A stretch of 64,000 nucleotides of DNA from Halisarca cf. caerulea (Eukaryota > Porifera > Demospongiae > Chondrillida > Halisarcidae): contig CAUJGJ010000263.1 in NCBI GenBank assembly GCA_963170055.1, forward strand, positions 1,861,400 through 1,925,399. The letters run 5' to 3'. Within the stretch, counting starts at the first letter, position 1. Each line of letters begins with the position of its first letter. Positions 18,415 through 33,400 of this stretch are shown here, in pieces. Below the pieces are notes generated by a model, which was not told the origin of the DNA, searched no databases, and saw only the letters and a program-made list of their open reading frames with translations. The translations under genes and the position numbers were made by a program.

Positions 18415-21400
18415 TAACTGGGTGTATTTGCGTAGTGTTGGATATGCTCGTGCTAATAAAAAAATTTGGCACTAGCACCACACATACCCAGTGGACACAC
18501 ATGAAGTTTCCGAAGTGCTGTGGGCATATTTGTGTAGTGTTAGATATGCTGGTGCTAATACAATATTTGGCACTAACACCACGCACATTCCCAGTGGACA
18601 CACATGAAGTTTCTGAAGTGCTGTGGGCGTATGAGTGTAGTGTTGGATATACTGGTGCTAATAAAAATGTTAGGCATTAGAACCACGCACATTTCCAGAG
18701 GACATACATGAAGTTTCCGAAGATCTGTGGGCGTATTTGTGTACTGTTGGATATACTGGTGTTAATACCAAAACTTGGCACCAGCACCACACACATTCCC
18801 AGTGGACACACATGAAGTTTCCGAAGTTCTGTGGGTGTATTTGTGTAGTGTTGGATATGCTGGTGCTAATACCAATATTTGGCACTAGGACCACGCACAT
18901 TCCCAGTGGACACACATGAAGTTTCTGAAGATCTGTGAGCGTATTTGTGTAGTGTTGAATAAGCTGGTGCTAATACCATTATTTGGCACTAGCACCACGC
19001 ACATTCCTAGTGGACACACATGAAGTTTATGAAGTGCAGTGGGCGTATGTGTGTAGTGTTGGATATGCTGGTGCTAATGCCAATGTTAGGCACTAGCACC
19101 ACGCACATTTCTAGAGGACACACATGAAGTTTCTGAAGATCTGTGGGCGCATGTGTGTAGTGTTGGACATACTGGTGCTAATACCAAAATTTGGCACAAG
19201 CACCACACACATTCCAAGTGGACACACATGAAATTTACGAAGTGCTGTGGGTGTATTTGTGTAGTGTTCGATATGCTGGTGCTAACACCAATATTTGCCA
19301 CTAGCACCACGCACATTCCCAATGGACACACATGAAGTTTCTTAACTACTTTGGGCGTATTTGTGTAGTGTTGGATATACTGGTGCTAATACCAATATTT
19401 GGCACTAGCACCACGCTCATTCCCACTGGACAAACATCAAGTTTCTGAAGTGCTGTGGGCGTATTTGTGTAGTGTTGGATATGCTGGTGCTAATACCAAT
19501 ATTTGGCACTAGCACCACGCACATTCCCAGTGGACACACATGACCTTTCTGAAGTGCTGTGGGCGTATTTGTGTAGTGTTGGATATGCTGGTGCTAATAC
19601 CAATATTTGGCACTAGCACCACGCACATTCCCAGTGGACAACAATGACCTTTCTGAAGTTCTGTGGGCGTATTTGTGTAGTGTTGGATATGCTGGTGCTA
19701 ATACAAATATTTGGCACTAGCACCACGCACATTCCCAGTGGACAACAATGACCTTTCTGAAGTTCTGTGGGCGTATTTGTGTAGTGTTGGATATGCTGGT
19801 GCTAATACAAATATTTGGCACTAGCACCACGCACATTCCCAGTGGACACACATGACCTTTCTGAAGTGTTGTGGGCGTATTTGTGTAGTGTTGGATATGC
19901 TGGTGCTAATACCAATATTTGGCACTAGCACCACGCACATTCCCAGTGGACACACATGAAGTTTCTGAAGTGCTGTGGGCGTATTTGTGTAGTGTTGGAT
20001 ATGCTGGTGCTAATACCAATATTTGGCACTAGCACCACGCACATTCCCAGGGGATACACAAGAAGTTTCTTAACTACTGTGGGCGTATTTGTGTAATGTT
20101 GGATATGCTGGTGCTAATACCAATATTTGGCACTAGCACCATGCACATTCCCAGTGGAAACACATGAAGTTTCTTAACTACAGTGGGCGTATTTGTGTAG
20201 TGTTGAATATGCTCGTGCTAATAAAAAAATTTGGCACTAGCACACACATACCCAGTGGACACACATGAAGTTTCCGAAGTGCTGTGGGCATATTTGTGTA
20301 GTGTTAGATATGCTGGTGCTAATACCAATATTTGGCACTAACACCACGCACATTCCCAGTGGACACACATGAAGTTTCTGAAGATCTGTGGGCGCATGTG
20401 TGTAGTGTTGGACATACTGGTGCTAATACCAAAATTTGGCACAAGCACCACACACATTCCAAGTGGACACACATGAAGTTTACGAAGTGCTGTGGGTGTA
20501 TTTGTGTAGTGTTGGATATGCTGGTGCTAAAACCAATATTTGCCACTAGCACCACGCACATTCACAATTGACACACATGAAGTTTCTGAAGTGCAGTGGG
20601 CGTTTTTGTGCAGTGTTGGATATGCTGGTGCTAATACCAATATTTGGCACTAGCACCACGCACATTCCCAGTGGACACACATGACCTTTCTGAAGTGCTG
20701 TGGGCGTATTTCTGTAGTGTTGGATATGCTGGTGCTAATACCAATATTTGGCAATAGCACCACGCACATTCCCAGTGGACACACATGACCTTTCTTAACT
20801 ACTGTGGGCGTATTTGTGTAGTGTTGGATATGCTGGTACTAACACCAATATTTGCCACTAGCACCACGCACATTCACAATTGACACACATGAAGTTTCTG
20901 AAGTGCAGTGGGCGTTTTTGTGCAGTGTTGGATATGCTGGTGCTAATACCAATATTTGGCACTAGCACCACGCACATTCCCAGTGGACACATGACCTTTC
21001 TGAAGTGCTGTGGGCGTATTTGTGTAGTGTTGGATATGCTGGTGCTAATACCAATATTTGGCACTAGCACCACGCACATTCCCAATGGACACACATAAAG
21101 TTTCTTAACTACTTTGGGCGTATTTGTGTAGTGTTGGATATACTGGTGCTAATACCAATATTTGGCACTAGCACCACGCTCATTCCCACTGGACAAACAT
21201 GAAGTTTCTGAAGTGCTGTGGGCGTATTTGTGGAGTGTTGGATATGCTGGTGCTAATACCAATATTTGGCACTAGCACCACGCACATTCCCAGTGGACAC
21301 ACATGACCTTTCTGAAGTGCTGTGGGCGTATTTGTGTAGTGTTGGATATGCTGGTGCTAATACCAATATTTGGCACTAGCACCACGCACATTTCCAGAGG

Positions 21401-24400
21401 ACACACATGAAGTTTCTGAAGATCTGTGGGCGCATGTGTGTAGTGTTGGAAATACTGGTGCTAATACCAAAATTTGGCACAAGCACCACACACATTCCAA
21501 GTGGACACTACATGAAGTTTACGAAGTGCTGTGGGTGTAATTGTGTAGTGTTGGATATGCTGGTGCTAACACCAATATTTGGCACTAGCACCACGCACAT
21601 TCACAATTGACACACATGAAGTTTCTGAAGTGCAGTGGGCGTATTTGTGTAGTGTTGGATATGCTGGTGCTAATGCCAATGTAAGGCACTAGCACCACGC
21701 ACATTTCCAGAGGACACACATGAAGTTTCTGAAGATCTGTGGGCGCATGTGTGTAGTGTTGGACATACTGGTGCTAATACCAAAATTTGGCACAAGCACC
21801 ACACACATTCCAAGTGGACACACATGAAGTTTACGAAGTGCTGTGGGTGTAATTGTGTAGTGTTGGATATGCTGGTGCTAACACCAATATTTGGCACTAG
21901 CACCACGCACATTCACAATTGACACACATGAAGTTCCTGAAGTGCAGTGGGCGTATTTGTGTAGTGTTGGATATGCTGGTGCTAATACCAATATTTGGCA
22001 CTAGCACCACGCACATTCCCAGTGGACACACATGACCTTTCTGAAGTGCTGTGGGCGTATTTGTGTAGTGTTGGATATGCTGGTGCTAATACCAATATTT
22101 GGCACTAGCACCACGCACATTCCCAGTGGAAACACATGAAGTTTCTTAACTACAGTGGGCGTATTTGTGTAGTGTTGGATATGCTGGTGCTAATACCAAT
22201 ATTTGGCATTAGCACCACGCACATTCCCAGTGGACACACATGACCTTTCTGAAGTGCTGTGGGCGTATTTGTGTAGTGTTGGACATGCTTGTGATAATAC
22301 CAATATTTGGCACTAGCACCACGCACATTCCCAGTGGACACACATGAAGTTTCTAAAGTGCTGTGGGCGTATTTGTGTAGTGTTGGATATGCTGGTGCTA
22401 ATACCAATATTTGGCACTAGCACCACGCACATTCCCAGTGGACACACATGAAGTTTCTAAACTACTGTAGGCGTATTTGTGTAATGTTGGATATGCTGGT
22501 GCTAATACCAATATTTGGCACTAGCACCACGAACATTCCCAGAGGACACACATGAAGTTTCTTAACTACTGTGGGCGTATTTGTGTAATGTTGGATATGC
22601 TGGTGCTAATACCAATATTTGGCACTAGCACCACGCACATTCCCATGGGACACACATGACCTTTCTGAAGTGCTGTGGGCGTATTTGTGTAGTGTTGGAT
22701 ATGCTGGTGCTAATACCAATATTTGGCACTAGCACCACGCACATTCCCAGTGGACACACATGAAGTTTCTAAACTACTGTAGGCGTATTTGTGTAATGTT
22801 GGATATGCTGCTGCTAATACCAATATTTGGCACTAGCACCACGAACATTCCCAGAGGACACACATGAAGTTTCTTAACTACTGTGGGCGTATTTGTGTAA
22901 TGTTGGATATGCTGGTGCTAATACCAATATTTGGCACTAGCACCACGCACATTCCCAGTGGACACACATGACCTTTCTGAAGTGCTGTGGGCGTATTTGT
23001 GTAGTGTTGGATATGCTGGTGCTAATACCAATATTTGGCACTAGCACCACGCACATTCCCAGTGGACACACATGACCTTTCTGAAGTGCTGTGGGCGTAT
23101 TTGTGTAGTGTTGGATATGCTGGTGCTAATACCAATATTTGGCACTAGCACCACGCACATTAGCAGTGGACACACATGACCTTTCTGAAGTGCTGTGGGC
23201 GTATTTGTGTAGTGTTGGATATGCTGGTGCTAATACCAATATTTGGCACTAGCACCATGCACATTCCCAGTGGACACACATGAAGTTTGTTAACTACTGT
23301 GGGCGTATTTCTGTAGTGTTGGATATGCTGGTGCTAATACCAATATTTGGCACTAGCACCACGCACATTAGCAGTGGACACACATGACCTTTCTGAAGTG
23401 CTGTGGGCGTATTTGTGTAGTGTTGGATATGCTGGTGCTAATACCAATATTTGGCACTAGCACCATGCACATTCCCAGTGGACACACATGAAGTTTGTTA
23501 ACTACTGTGGGCGTATTTCTGTAGTGTTGGATATGCTGGTGCTAATACCAATATTTGGCACTAGCACCACGCACCTTACCAGTGGACACACATGACCTTT
23601 CTGAAGTGCTGTGGGCGTATTTGTGTAGTGTTGGATATGCTGGTGCTAATACCAATATTTGGCACTAGCACCACGCACATTAGCAGTGGACACACATGAC
23701 CTTTCTGAAGTGCTGTGGGCGTATTTGTGTAGTGTTGGATATGCTGGTGCTAATACAAATATTTGGCACTAGTACCACGTACATTCCCAGTGGACACACA
23801 TGACTTTTCTGAAGTGCTATGGGCGCATTTGTGTAGTGTTGGATATGCTGGTGCTAATACCAATATTTGGCACTAGCACCACGTACATTCCCAGTGGACA
23901 CACATGACCTTTCTGAAGTGCTGTGGTCGTATTTGTGTAGTGTTGGATATGCTGGTGCTAATACCAATATTTGGCACTAGCACCACGCACATTCCCAGTG
24001 GACACACATGACCTTTCTGAAGTGCTGTGGGCGTATTTGTGTAGTGTTGGATATGCTGGTGCTAATACCAATATTTGGCACTAGCACCACGCACATTCCC
24101 AATGGACACACATGAGGTTTCTTAACTACTTTGGGCGTATTTGTGTAGTGTTGGATATACTGGTGCTAATACCAATATTTGGCACTAGCACTACGCTCAT
24201 TCCCACTGGACAAACATCAAGTTTCTGAAGTGCTGTGGGCGTATTTGTGTAGTGTTGGATATGCTGGTGCTAATACCAATATTTGGCACTAGCACCACGC
24301 ACATTCCCAGTGGACACACATGACCTTTCTGAAGTGCTGTGGGCGTATTTGTGTAGTGTTGGATATGCTGGTGCTAATACCAATATTTGGCACTAGCACC

Positions 24401-27400
24401 ACGCACATTCCCAGTGGACAACAATGACCTTTCTGAAGTTCTGTGGGCGTATTTGTGTAGTGTTGGATATGCTGGTGCTAATACAAATATTTGGCACTAG
24501 CACCACGCACATTCCCAGTGGACAACAATGACCTTTCTGAAGTTCTGTGGGCGTATTTGTGTAGTGTTGGATATGCTGGTGCTAATACAAATATTTGGCA
24601 CTAGCACCACGCACATTCCCAGTGGACACACATGACCTTTCTGAAGTGTTGTGGGCGTATTTGTGTAGTGTTGGATATGCTGGTGCTAATACCAATATTT
24701 GGCACTAGCACCACGCACATTCCCAGTGGACACACATGAAGTTTCTGAAGTGCTGTGGGCGTATTTGTGTAGTGTTGGATATGCTGGTGCTAATACCAAT
24801 ATTTGGCACTAGCACCATGCACATTCCCAGTGGAAACACATGAAGTTTCTTAACTACAGTGGGCGTATTTGTGTAGTGTTGGATATGCTCGTGCTAATAA
24901 AAAAATTTGGCACTAGCACACACATACCCAGTGGAGACACATGAAGTTTCCGAAGTGCTGTGGGCATATTTGTGTAGTGTTAGATATGCTGGTGCTAATA
25001 CCAATATTTGGCACTAACACCACGCACATTCCCAGTGGACACACATGAAGTTTCTGAAGTGCTGTGGGCGTATGAGTGTAGTGTTGGATATACTGGTGCT
25101 AATACCAATATTTGGCACTAGCACCACGCACATTCCCAGTGGACAACAATGACCTTTCTGAAGTTCTGTGGGCGTATTTGTGTAGTGTTGGATATGCTGG
25201 TGCTAATACAAATATTTGGCACTAGCACCACGCACATTCCCAGTGGACACACATGAAGTTTCTGAAGATCTGTGAGCGTATTTGTGTAGTGTTGAATATG
25301 CTGGTGCTAATACCATTATTTGGCACTAGCACCACGCACATTCCTAGTGGACACACATGAAGTTTATGAAGTGCAGTGGGCGTATGTGTGTAGTGTTGGA
25401 TATGCTGGTGCTAATGCCAATGTAAGGCACTAGCACCACGCACATTCCTAGGGGATACACATGAAGTTTCTTAACTACTGTGGGCGTATTTGTGTAGTGT
25501 TGGATATGCTGGTGCTAATACCAATATTTGGCACTAGCACCGCGCACATTCCCAATGGACACACATGAAGTTTCTGAAGTGCTGTGGGCGTACTTGTGTA
25601 GTGTTGGATATGCTGGTGCTAATACCAATATTTGGCACTAGCACCACGCACATTCCCAGTGGACACACATGACCTTTCTTAACTACTGTGGGCGTATTTG
25701 TGTAGTGTTGGATATGCTGGTTCTAATACCGATATTTGGCACTAGTACCACGCACATTCCCAGCGGACACACATGAAGTACCTGAAGTGCTGTGGGCGTA
25801 TTTGTGTAGTGTTGGATATGCTTGTAAAAATACCAATATTTGGCACTAGCACCACGCACATTCCCAGTGGACACACATGAAGTTTATGAAGTGCAGTGGG
25901 CGTATGTGTGTAGTGTTGGATATGCTGGTGCTAATGCCAATGTAAGGCACTAGCACCACGCACATTTCCAGAGGACACACATGAAGTTTCTGAAGATCTG
26001 TGGGCGCATGTGTGTAGTGTTGGACATACTGGTGCTAATACCAAAATTTGGCACAAGCACCACACACATTCCAAGTGGACACACATGAAGTTTACGAAGT
26101 GCTGTGGGTGTAATTGTGTAGTGTTGGATATGCTGGTGCTAATACCAATATTTGGCACTAGCACCACGCACATTCCCAGTGGACACACATGACCTTTCTG
26201 AAGTGCTGTGGGCGTATTTGTGTAGTGTTGGATATGCTGGTGCTAATACCAATATTTGGCACTAGCACCACGCACATTCCCAGTGGAAACACATGAAGTT
26301 TCTTAACTACAGTGGGCGTATTTGTGTAGTGTTGGATATGCTGGTGCTAATACCAATATTTGGCACTAGCACCACGCACATTCCCAGTGGACACACATGA
26401 CCTTTCTGAAGTGCTGTGGGCGTATTTGTGTAGTGTTGGATATGCTTGTGATAATACCAATATTTGGCACTAGCACCACGCACATTCCCAGTGGACACAC
26501 ATGAAGTTTCTAAAGTGCTGTGGGCGTATTTGTGTAGTGTTGGATATGCTGGTGCTAATACCAATATTTGGCACTAGCACCACGCACATTCCCAGTGGAC
26601 ACACATGAAGTTTCTAAACTACTGTAGGCGTATTTGTGTAATGTTGGATATGCTGGTGCTAATACCAATATTTGGCACTAGCACCACGAACATTCCCAGA
26701 GGACACACATGAAGTTTCTTAACTACTGTGGGCGTATTTGTGTAATGTTGGATATGCTGGTGCTAATACCAATATTTGGCACTAGCACCACGCACATTCC
26801 CAGTGGACACACATGACCTTTCTGAAGTGCTGTGGGCGTATTTGTGTAGTGTTAGATATGCTGGTGCTAATACCAATATTTGGCACTAACACCACGCACA
26901 TTCCCAGTGGACACACATGAAGTTTCTGAAGTGCTGTGGGCGTATGAGTGTAGTGTTGGATATACTGGTGCTAATACCAATATTTGGCACTAGCACCACG
27001 CACATTCCCAGTGGACAACAATGACCTTTCTGAAGTTCTGTGGGCGTATTTGTGTAGTGTTGGATATGCTGGTGCTAATACCAATATTTGGCACTAGCAC
27101 CACGCACATTCCCAGTGGACACACATGAAGTTTCTAAACTACTGTAGGCGTATTTGTGTAATGTTGGATATGCTGGTGCTAATACCAATATTTGGCACTA
27201 GCACCACGAACATTCCCAGAGGACACACATGAAGTTTCTTAACTACTGTGGGCGTATTTGTGTAATGTTGGATATGCTGGTGCTAATACCAATATTTGGC
27301 ACTAGCACCACGCACATTCCCAGTGGACACACATGACCTTTCTGAAGTGCTGTGGGCGTATTTGTGTAGTGTTAGATATGCTGGTGCTAATACCAATATT

Positions 27401-30400
27401 TGGCACTAACACCACGCACATTCCCAGTGGACACACATGAAGTTTCTGAAGTGCTGTGGGCGTATGAGTGTAGTGTTGGATATACTGGTGCTAATACCAA
27501 TATTTGGCACTAGCACCACGCACATTCCCAGTGGACAACAATGACCTTTCTGAAGTTCTGTGGGCGTATTTGTGTAGTGTTGGATATGCTGGTGCTAATA
27601 CAAATATTTGGCACTAGCACCACGCACATTCCCAGTGGACACACATGAAGTTTCTGAAGATCTGTGAGCGTATTTGTGTAGTGTTGAATAAGCTGGTGCT
27701 AATACCATTATTTGGCACTAGCACCACGCACATTCCTAGTGGACACACATGAAGTTTATGAAGTGCAGTGGGCGTATGTGTGTAGTGTTGGATATGCTGG
27801 TGCTAATGCCAATGTAAGGCACTAGCACCACGCACATTCCTAGGGGATACACATGAAGTTTCTTAACTACTGTGGGCGTATTTGTGTAGTGTTGGATATG
27901 CTGGTGCTAATACCAATATTTGGCACTAGCACCGCGCACATTCCCAATGGACACACATGAAGTTTCTGAAGTGCTGTGGGCGTACTTGTGTAGTGTTGGA
28001 TATGCTGGTGCTAATACCAATATTTGGCACTAGCACCACGCACATTCCCAGTGGACACACATGACCTTTCTTAACTACTGTGGGCGTATTTGTGTAGTGT
28101 TGGATATGCTGGTTCTAATACCGATATTTGGCACTAGTACCACGCACATTCCCAGCGGACACACATGAAGTACCTGAAGTGCTGTGGGCGTATTTGTGTA
28201 GTGTTGGATATGCTTGTAAAAATACCAATATTTGGCACTAGCACCACGCACATTCCCAGTGGACACACATGAAGTTTATGAAGTGCAGTGGGCGTATGTG
28301 TGTAGTGTTGGATATGCTGGTGCTAATGCCAATGTAAGGCACTAGCACCACGCACATTTCCAGAGGACACACATGAAGTTTCTGAAGATCTGTGGGCGCA
28401 TGTGTGTAGTGTTGGACATACTGGTGCTAATACCAAAATTTGGCACAAGCACCACACACATTCCAAGTGGACACACATGAAGTTTACGAAGTGCTGTGGG
28501 TGTAATTGTGTAGTGTTGGATATGCTGGTGCTAATACCAATATTTGGCACTAGCACCACGCACATTCCCAGTGGACACACATGACCTTTCTGAAGTGCTG
28601 TGGGCGTATTTGTGTAGTGTTGGATATGCTGGTGCTAATACCAATATTTGGCACTAGCACCACGCACATTCCCAGTGGAAACACATGAAGTTTCTTAACT
28701 ACAGTGGGCGTATTTGTGTAGTGTTGGATATGCTGGTGCTAATACCAATATTTGGCACTAGCACCACGCACATTCCCAGTGGACACACATGACCTTTCTG
28801 AAGTGCTGTGGGCGTATTTGTGTAGTGTTGGATATGCTTGTGATAATACCAATATTTGGCACTAGCACCACGCACATTCCCAGTGGACACACATGAAGTT
28901 TCTAAAGTGCTGTGGGCGTATTTGTGTAGTGTTGGATATGCTGGTGCTAATACCAATATTTGGCACTAGCACCACGCACATTCCCAGTGGACACACATGA
29001 AGTTTCTAAACTACTGTAGGCGTATTTGTGTAATGTTGGATATGCTGGTGCTAATACCAATATTTGGCACTAGCACCACGAACATTCCCAGAGGACACAC
29101 ATGAAGTTTCTTAACTACTGTGGGCGTATTTGTGTAATGTTGGATATGCTGGTGCTAATACCAATATTTGGCACTAGCACCACGCACATTCCCAGTGGAC
29201 ACACATGACCTTTCTGAAGTGCTGTGGGCGTATTTGTGTAGCGTTGGATATGCTGGTGCTAATACCAATAATTGGCACTAGCACCACGCACATTCCCAGT
29301 GGACACACATGAAGTTTCTGAAGTGCTGTGGGCGTATTTGTGTAGTGTTGGATATGGTGGTGCTAATACCAATATTTGGCACTGGCACCACGCACATTCC
29401 TAGGGGACACACATGAAGTTTTTTAACTACTGTGGGCGTATTTGTGTAATGTTGGATAAGCTGGTGCTAATACCAATATTTGGCACTAGCACCACACACA
29501 TTCCCAGTGGACACACATGAAGTTTCTTAACTACTGTGGGCGTATTTGGGTAGTGTTGGATATGCTGGTGCTAATACCAATATTTGGCACTAGCACCACG
29601 CACATTCCCAGTGGACACACATGACCTTTCTGAAGTGCTGTGGGCGTATTTGTGTAGTGTTGGATATGCTGGTGCTAATACCAATATTTGGCACTAGCAC
29701 CACGCACCTTCCCAGTGGACACACATTACCTTTCTGAAGTGCTGTGGGCGTATGTGTGTAGTGTTGGATATGCTGGTGCTAATACCAATATTTGGCAATA
29801 GCACCACGCACATTCCCAGTGGACACACATGAAGTTTCTGAAGATCTGTGAGCGTATTTGTGTAGTGTTGAATAAGCTGGTGCTAATACCATTATTTGGC
29901 ACTAGCACCACGCACATTCCTAGTGGACACACATGAAGTTTATGAAGTGCAGTGGGCGTATGTGTGTAGTGTTGGATATGCTGGTGCTAATGCCAATGTA
30001 AGGCACTAGCACCACGCACATTCCTAGGGGATACACATGAAGTTTCTTAACTACTGTGGGCGTATTTGTGTAGTGTTGGATATGCTGGTGCTAATACCAA
30101 TATTTGGCACTAGCACCGCGCACATTCCCAATGGACACACATGAAGTTTCTGAAGTGCTGTGGGCGTACTTGTGTAGTGTTGGATATGCTGGTGCTAATA
30201 CCAATATTTGGCACTAGCAAAACGCACATTCCCAGTGGACACACATGACCTTTCTTAACTACTGTGGGCGTATTTGTGTAGTGTTGGATATGCTGGTTCT
30301 AATACCGATATTTGGCACTAGTACCACGCACATTCCCAGCGGACACACATGAAGTACCTGAAGTGCTGTGGGCGTATTTGTGTAGTGTTGGATATGCTTG

Positions 30401-33400
30401 TAAAAATACCAATATTTGGCACTAGCACCACGCACATTCCCAGTGGACACACATGAAGTTTATGAAGTGCAGTGGGCGTATGTGTGTAGTGTTGGATATG
30501 CTGGTGCTAATGCCAATGTAAGGCACTAGCACCACGCACATTTCCAGAGGACACACATGAAGTTTCTGAAGATCTGTGGGCGCATGTGTGTAGTGTTGGA
30601 CATACTGGTGCTAATACCAAAATTTGGCACAAGCACCACACACATTCCAAGTGGACACACATGAAGTTTACGAAGTGCTGTGGGTGTAATTGTGTAGTGT
30701 TGGATATGCTGGTGCTAATACCAATATTTGGCACTAGCACCACGCACATTCCCAGTGGACACACATGACCTTTCTGAAGTGCTGTGGGCGTATTTGTGTA
30801 GTGTTGGATATGCTGGTGCTAATACCAATATTTGGCACTAGCACCACGAACATTCCCAGTGGAAACACATGAAGTTTCTTAACTACAGTGGGCGTATTTG
30901 TGTAGTGTTGGATATGCTGGTGCTAATACCAATATTTGGCACTAGCACCACGCACATTCCCAGTGGACACACATGACCTTTCTGAAGTGCTGTGGGCGTA
31001 TTTGTGTAGTGTTGGATATGCTTGTGATAATACCAATATTTGGCACTAGCACCACGCACATTCCCAGTGGACACACATGAAGTTTCTAAAGTGCTGTGGG
31101 CGTATTTGTGTAGTGTTGGATATGCTGGTGCTAATACCAATATTTGGCACTAGCACCACGCACATTCCCAGTGGACACACATGAAGTTTCTAAACTACTG
31201 TAGGCGTATTTGTGTAATGTTGGATATGCTGGTGCTAATACCAATATTTGGCACTAGCACCACGAACATTCCCAGAGGACACACATGAAGTTTCTTAACT
31301 ACTGTGGGCGTATTTGTGTAATGTTGGATATGCTGGTGCTAATACCAATATTTGGCACTAGCACCACGCACATTCCCAGTGGACACACATGACCTTTCTG
31401 AAGTGCTGTGGGCGTATTTGTGTAGTGTTAGATATGCTGGTGCTAATACCAATATTTGGCACTAACACCACGCACATTCCCAGTGGACACACATGAAGTT
31501 TCTGAAGTGCTGTGGGCGTATGAGTGTAGTGTTGGATATACTGGTGCTAATACAAATATTTGGCACTAGCACCACGCACATTCCCAGTGGACAACAATGA
31601 CCTTTCTGAAGTTCTGTGGGCGTATTTGTGTAGTGTTGGATATGCTGGTGCTAATACCAATATTTGGCACTAGCACCACGCACATTCCCAGTGGACACAC
31701 ATGAAGTTTCTAAACTACTGTAGGCGTATTTGTGTAATGTTGGATATGCTGGTGCTAATACCAATATTTGGCACTAGCACCACGAACATTCCCAGAGGAC
31801 ACACATGAAGTTTCTTAACTACTGTGGGCGTATTTGTGTAATGTTGGATATGCTGGTGCTAATACCAATATTTGGCACTAGCACCACGCACATTCCCAGT
31901 GGACACACATGACCTTTCTGAAGTGCTGTGGGCGTATTTGTGTAGTGTTAGATATGCTGGTGCTAATACCAATATTTGGCACTAACACCACGCACATTCC
32001 CAGTGGACACACATGAAGTTTCTGAAGTGCTGTGGGCGTATGAGTGTAGTGTTGGATATACTGGTGCTAATACCAATATTTGGCACTAGCACCACGCACA
32101 TTCCCAGTGGACAACAATGACCTTTCTGAAGTTCTGTGGGCGTATTTGTGTAGTGTTGGATATGCTGGTGCTAATACAAATATTTGGCACTAGCACCACG
32201 CACATTCCCAGTGGACACACATGAAGTTTCTGAAGATCTGTGAGCGTATTTGTGTAGTGTTGAATAAGCTGGTGCTAATACCATTATTTGGCACTAGCAC
32301 CACGCACATTCCTAGTGGACACACATGAAGTTTATGAAGTGCAGTGGGCGTATGTGTGTAGTGTTGGATATGCTGGTGCTAATGCCAATGTAAGGCACTA
32401 GCACCACGCACATTCCTAGGGGATACACATGAAGTTTCTTAACTACTGTGGGCGTATTTGTGTAGTGTTGGATATGCTGGTGCTAATACCAATATTTGGC
32501 ACTAGCACCGCGCACATTCCCAATGGACACACATGAAGTTTCTGAAGTGCTGTGGGCGTACTTGTGTAGTGTTGGATATGCTGGTGCTAATACCAATATT
32601 TGGCACTAGCACCACGCACATTCCCAGTGGACACACATGACCTTTCTTAACTACTGTGGGTGTATTTGTGTAGTGTTGGATATGCTGGTTCTAATACCGA
32701 TATTTGGCACTAGTACCACGCACATTCCCAGCGGACACACATGAAGTACCTGAAGTGCTGTGGGCGTATTTGTGTAGTGTTGGATATGCTTGTAAAAATA
32801 CCAATATTTGGCACTAGCACCACGCACATTCCCAGTGGACACACATGAAGTTTATGAAGTGCAGTGGGCGTATGTGTGTAGTGTTGGATATGCTGGTGCT
32901 AATGCCAATGTAAGGCACTAGCACCACGCACATTTCCAGAGGACACACATGAAGTTTCTGAAGATCTGTGGGCGCATGTGTGTAGTGTTGGACATACTGG
33001 TGCTAATACCAAAATTTGGCACAAGCACCACACACATTCCAAGTGGACACACATGAAGTTTACGAAGTGCTGTGGGTGTAATTGTGTAGTGTTGGATATG
33101 CTGGTGCTAATACCAATATTTGGCACTAGCACCACGCACATTCCCAGTGGACACACATGACCTTTCTGAAGTGCTGTGGGCGTATTTGTGTAGTGTTGGA
33201 TATGCTGGTGCTAATACCAATATTTGGCACTAGCACCACGCACATTCCCAGTGGAAACACATGAAGTTTCTTAACTACAGTGGGCGTATTTGTGTAGTGT
33301 TGGATATGCTGGTGCTAATACCAATATTTGGCACTAGCACCACGCACATTCCCAGTGGACACACATGACCTTTCTGAAGTGCTGTGGGCGTATTTGTGTA

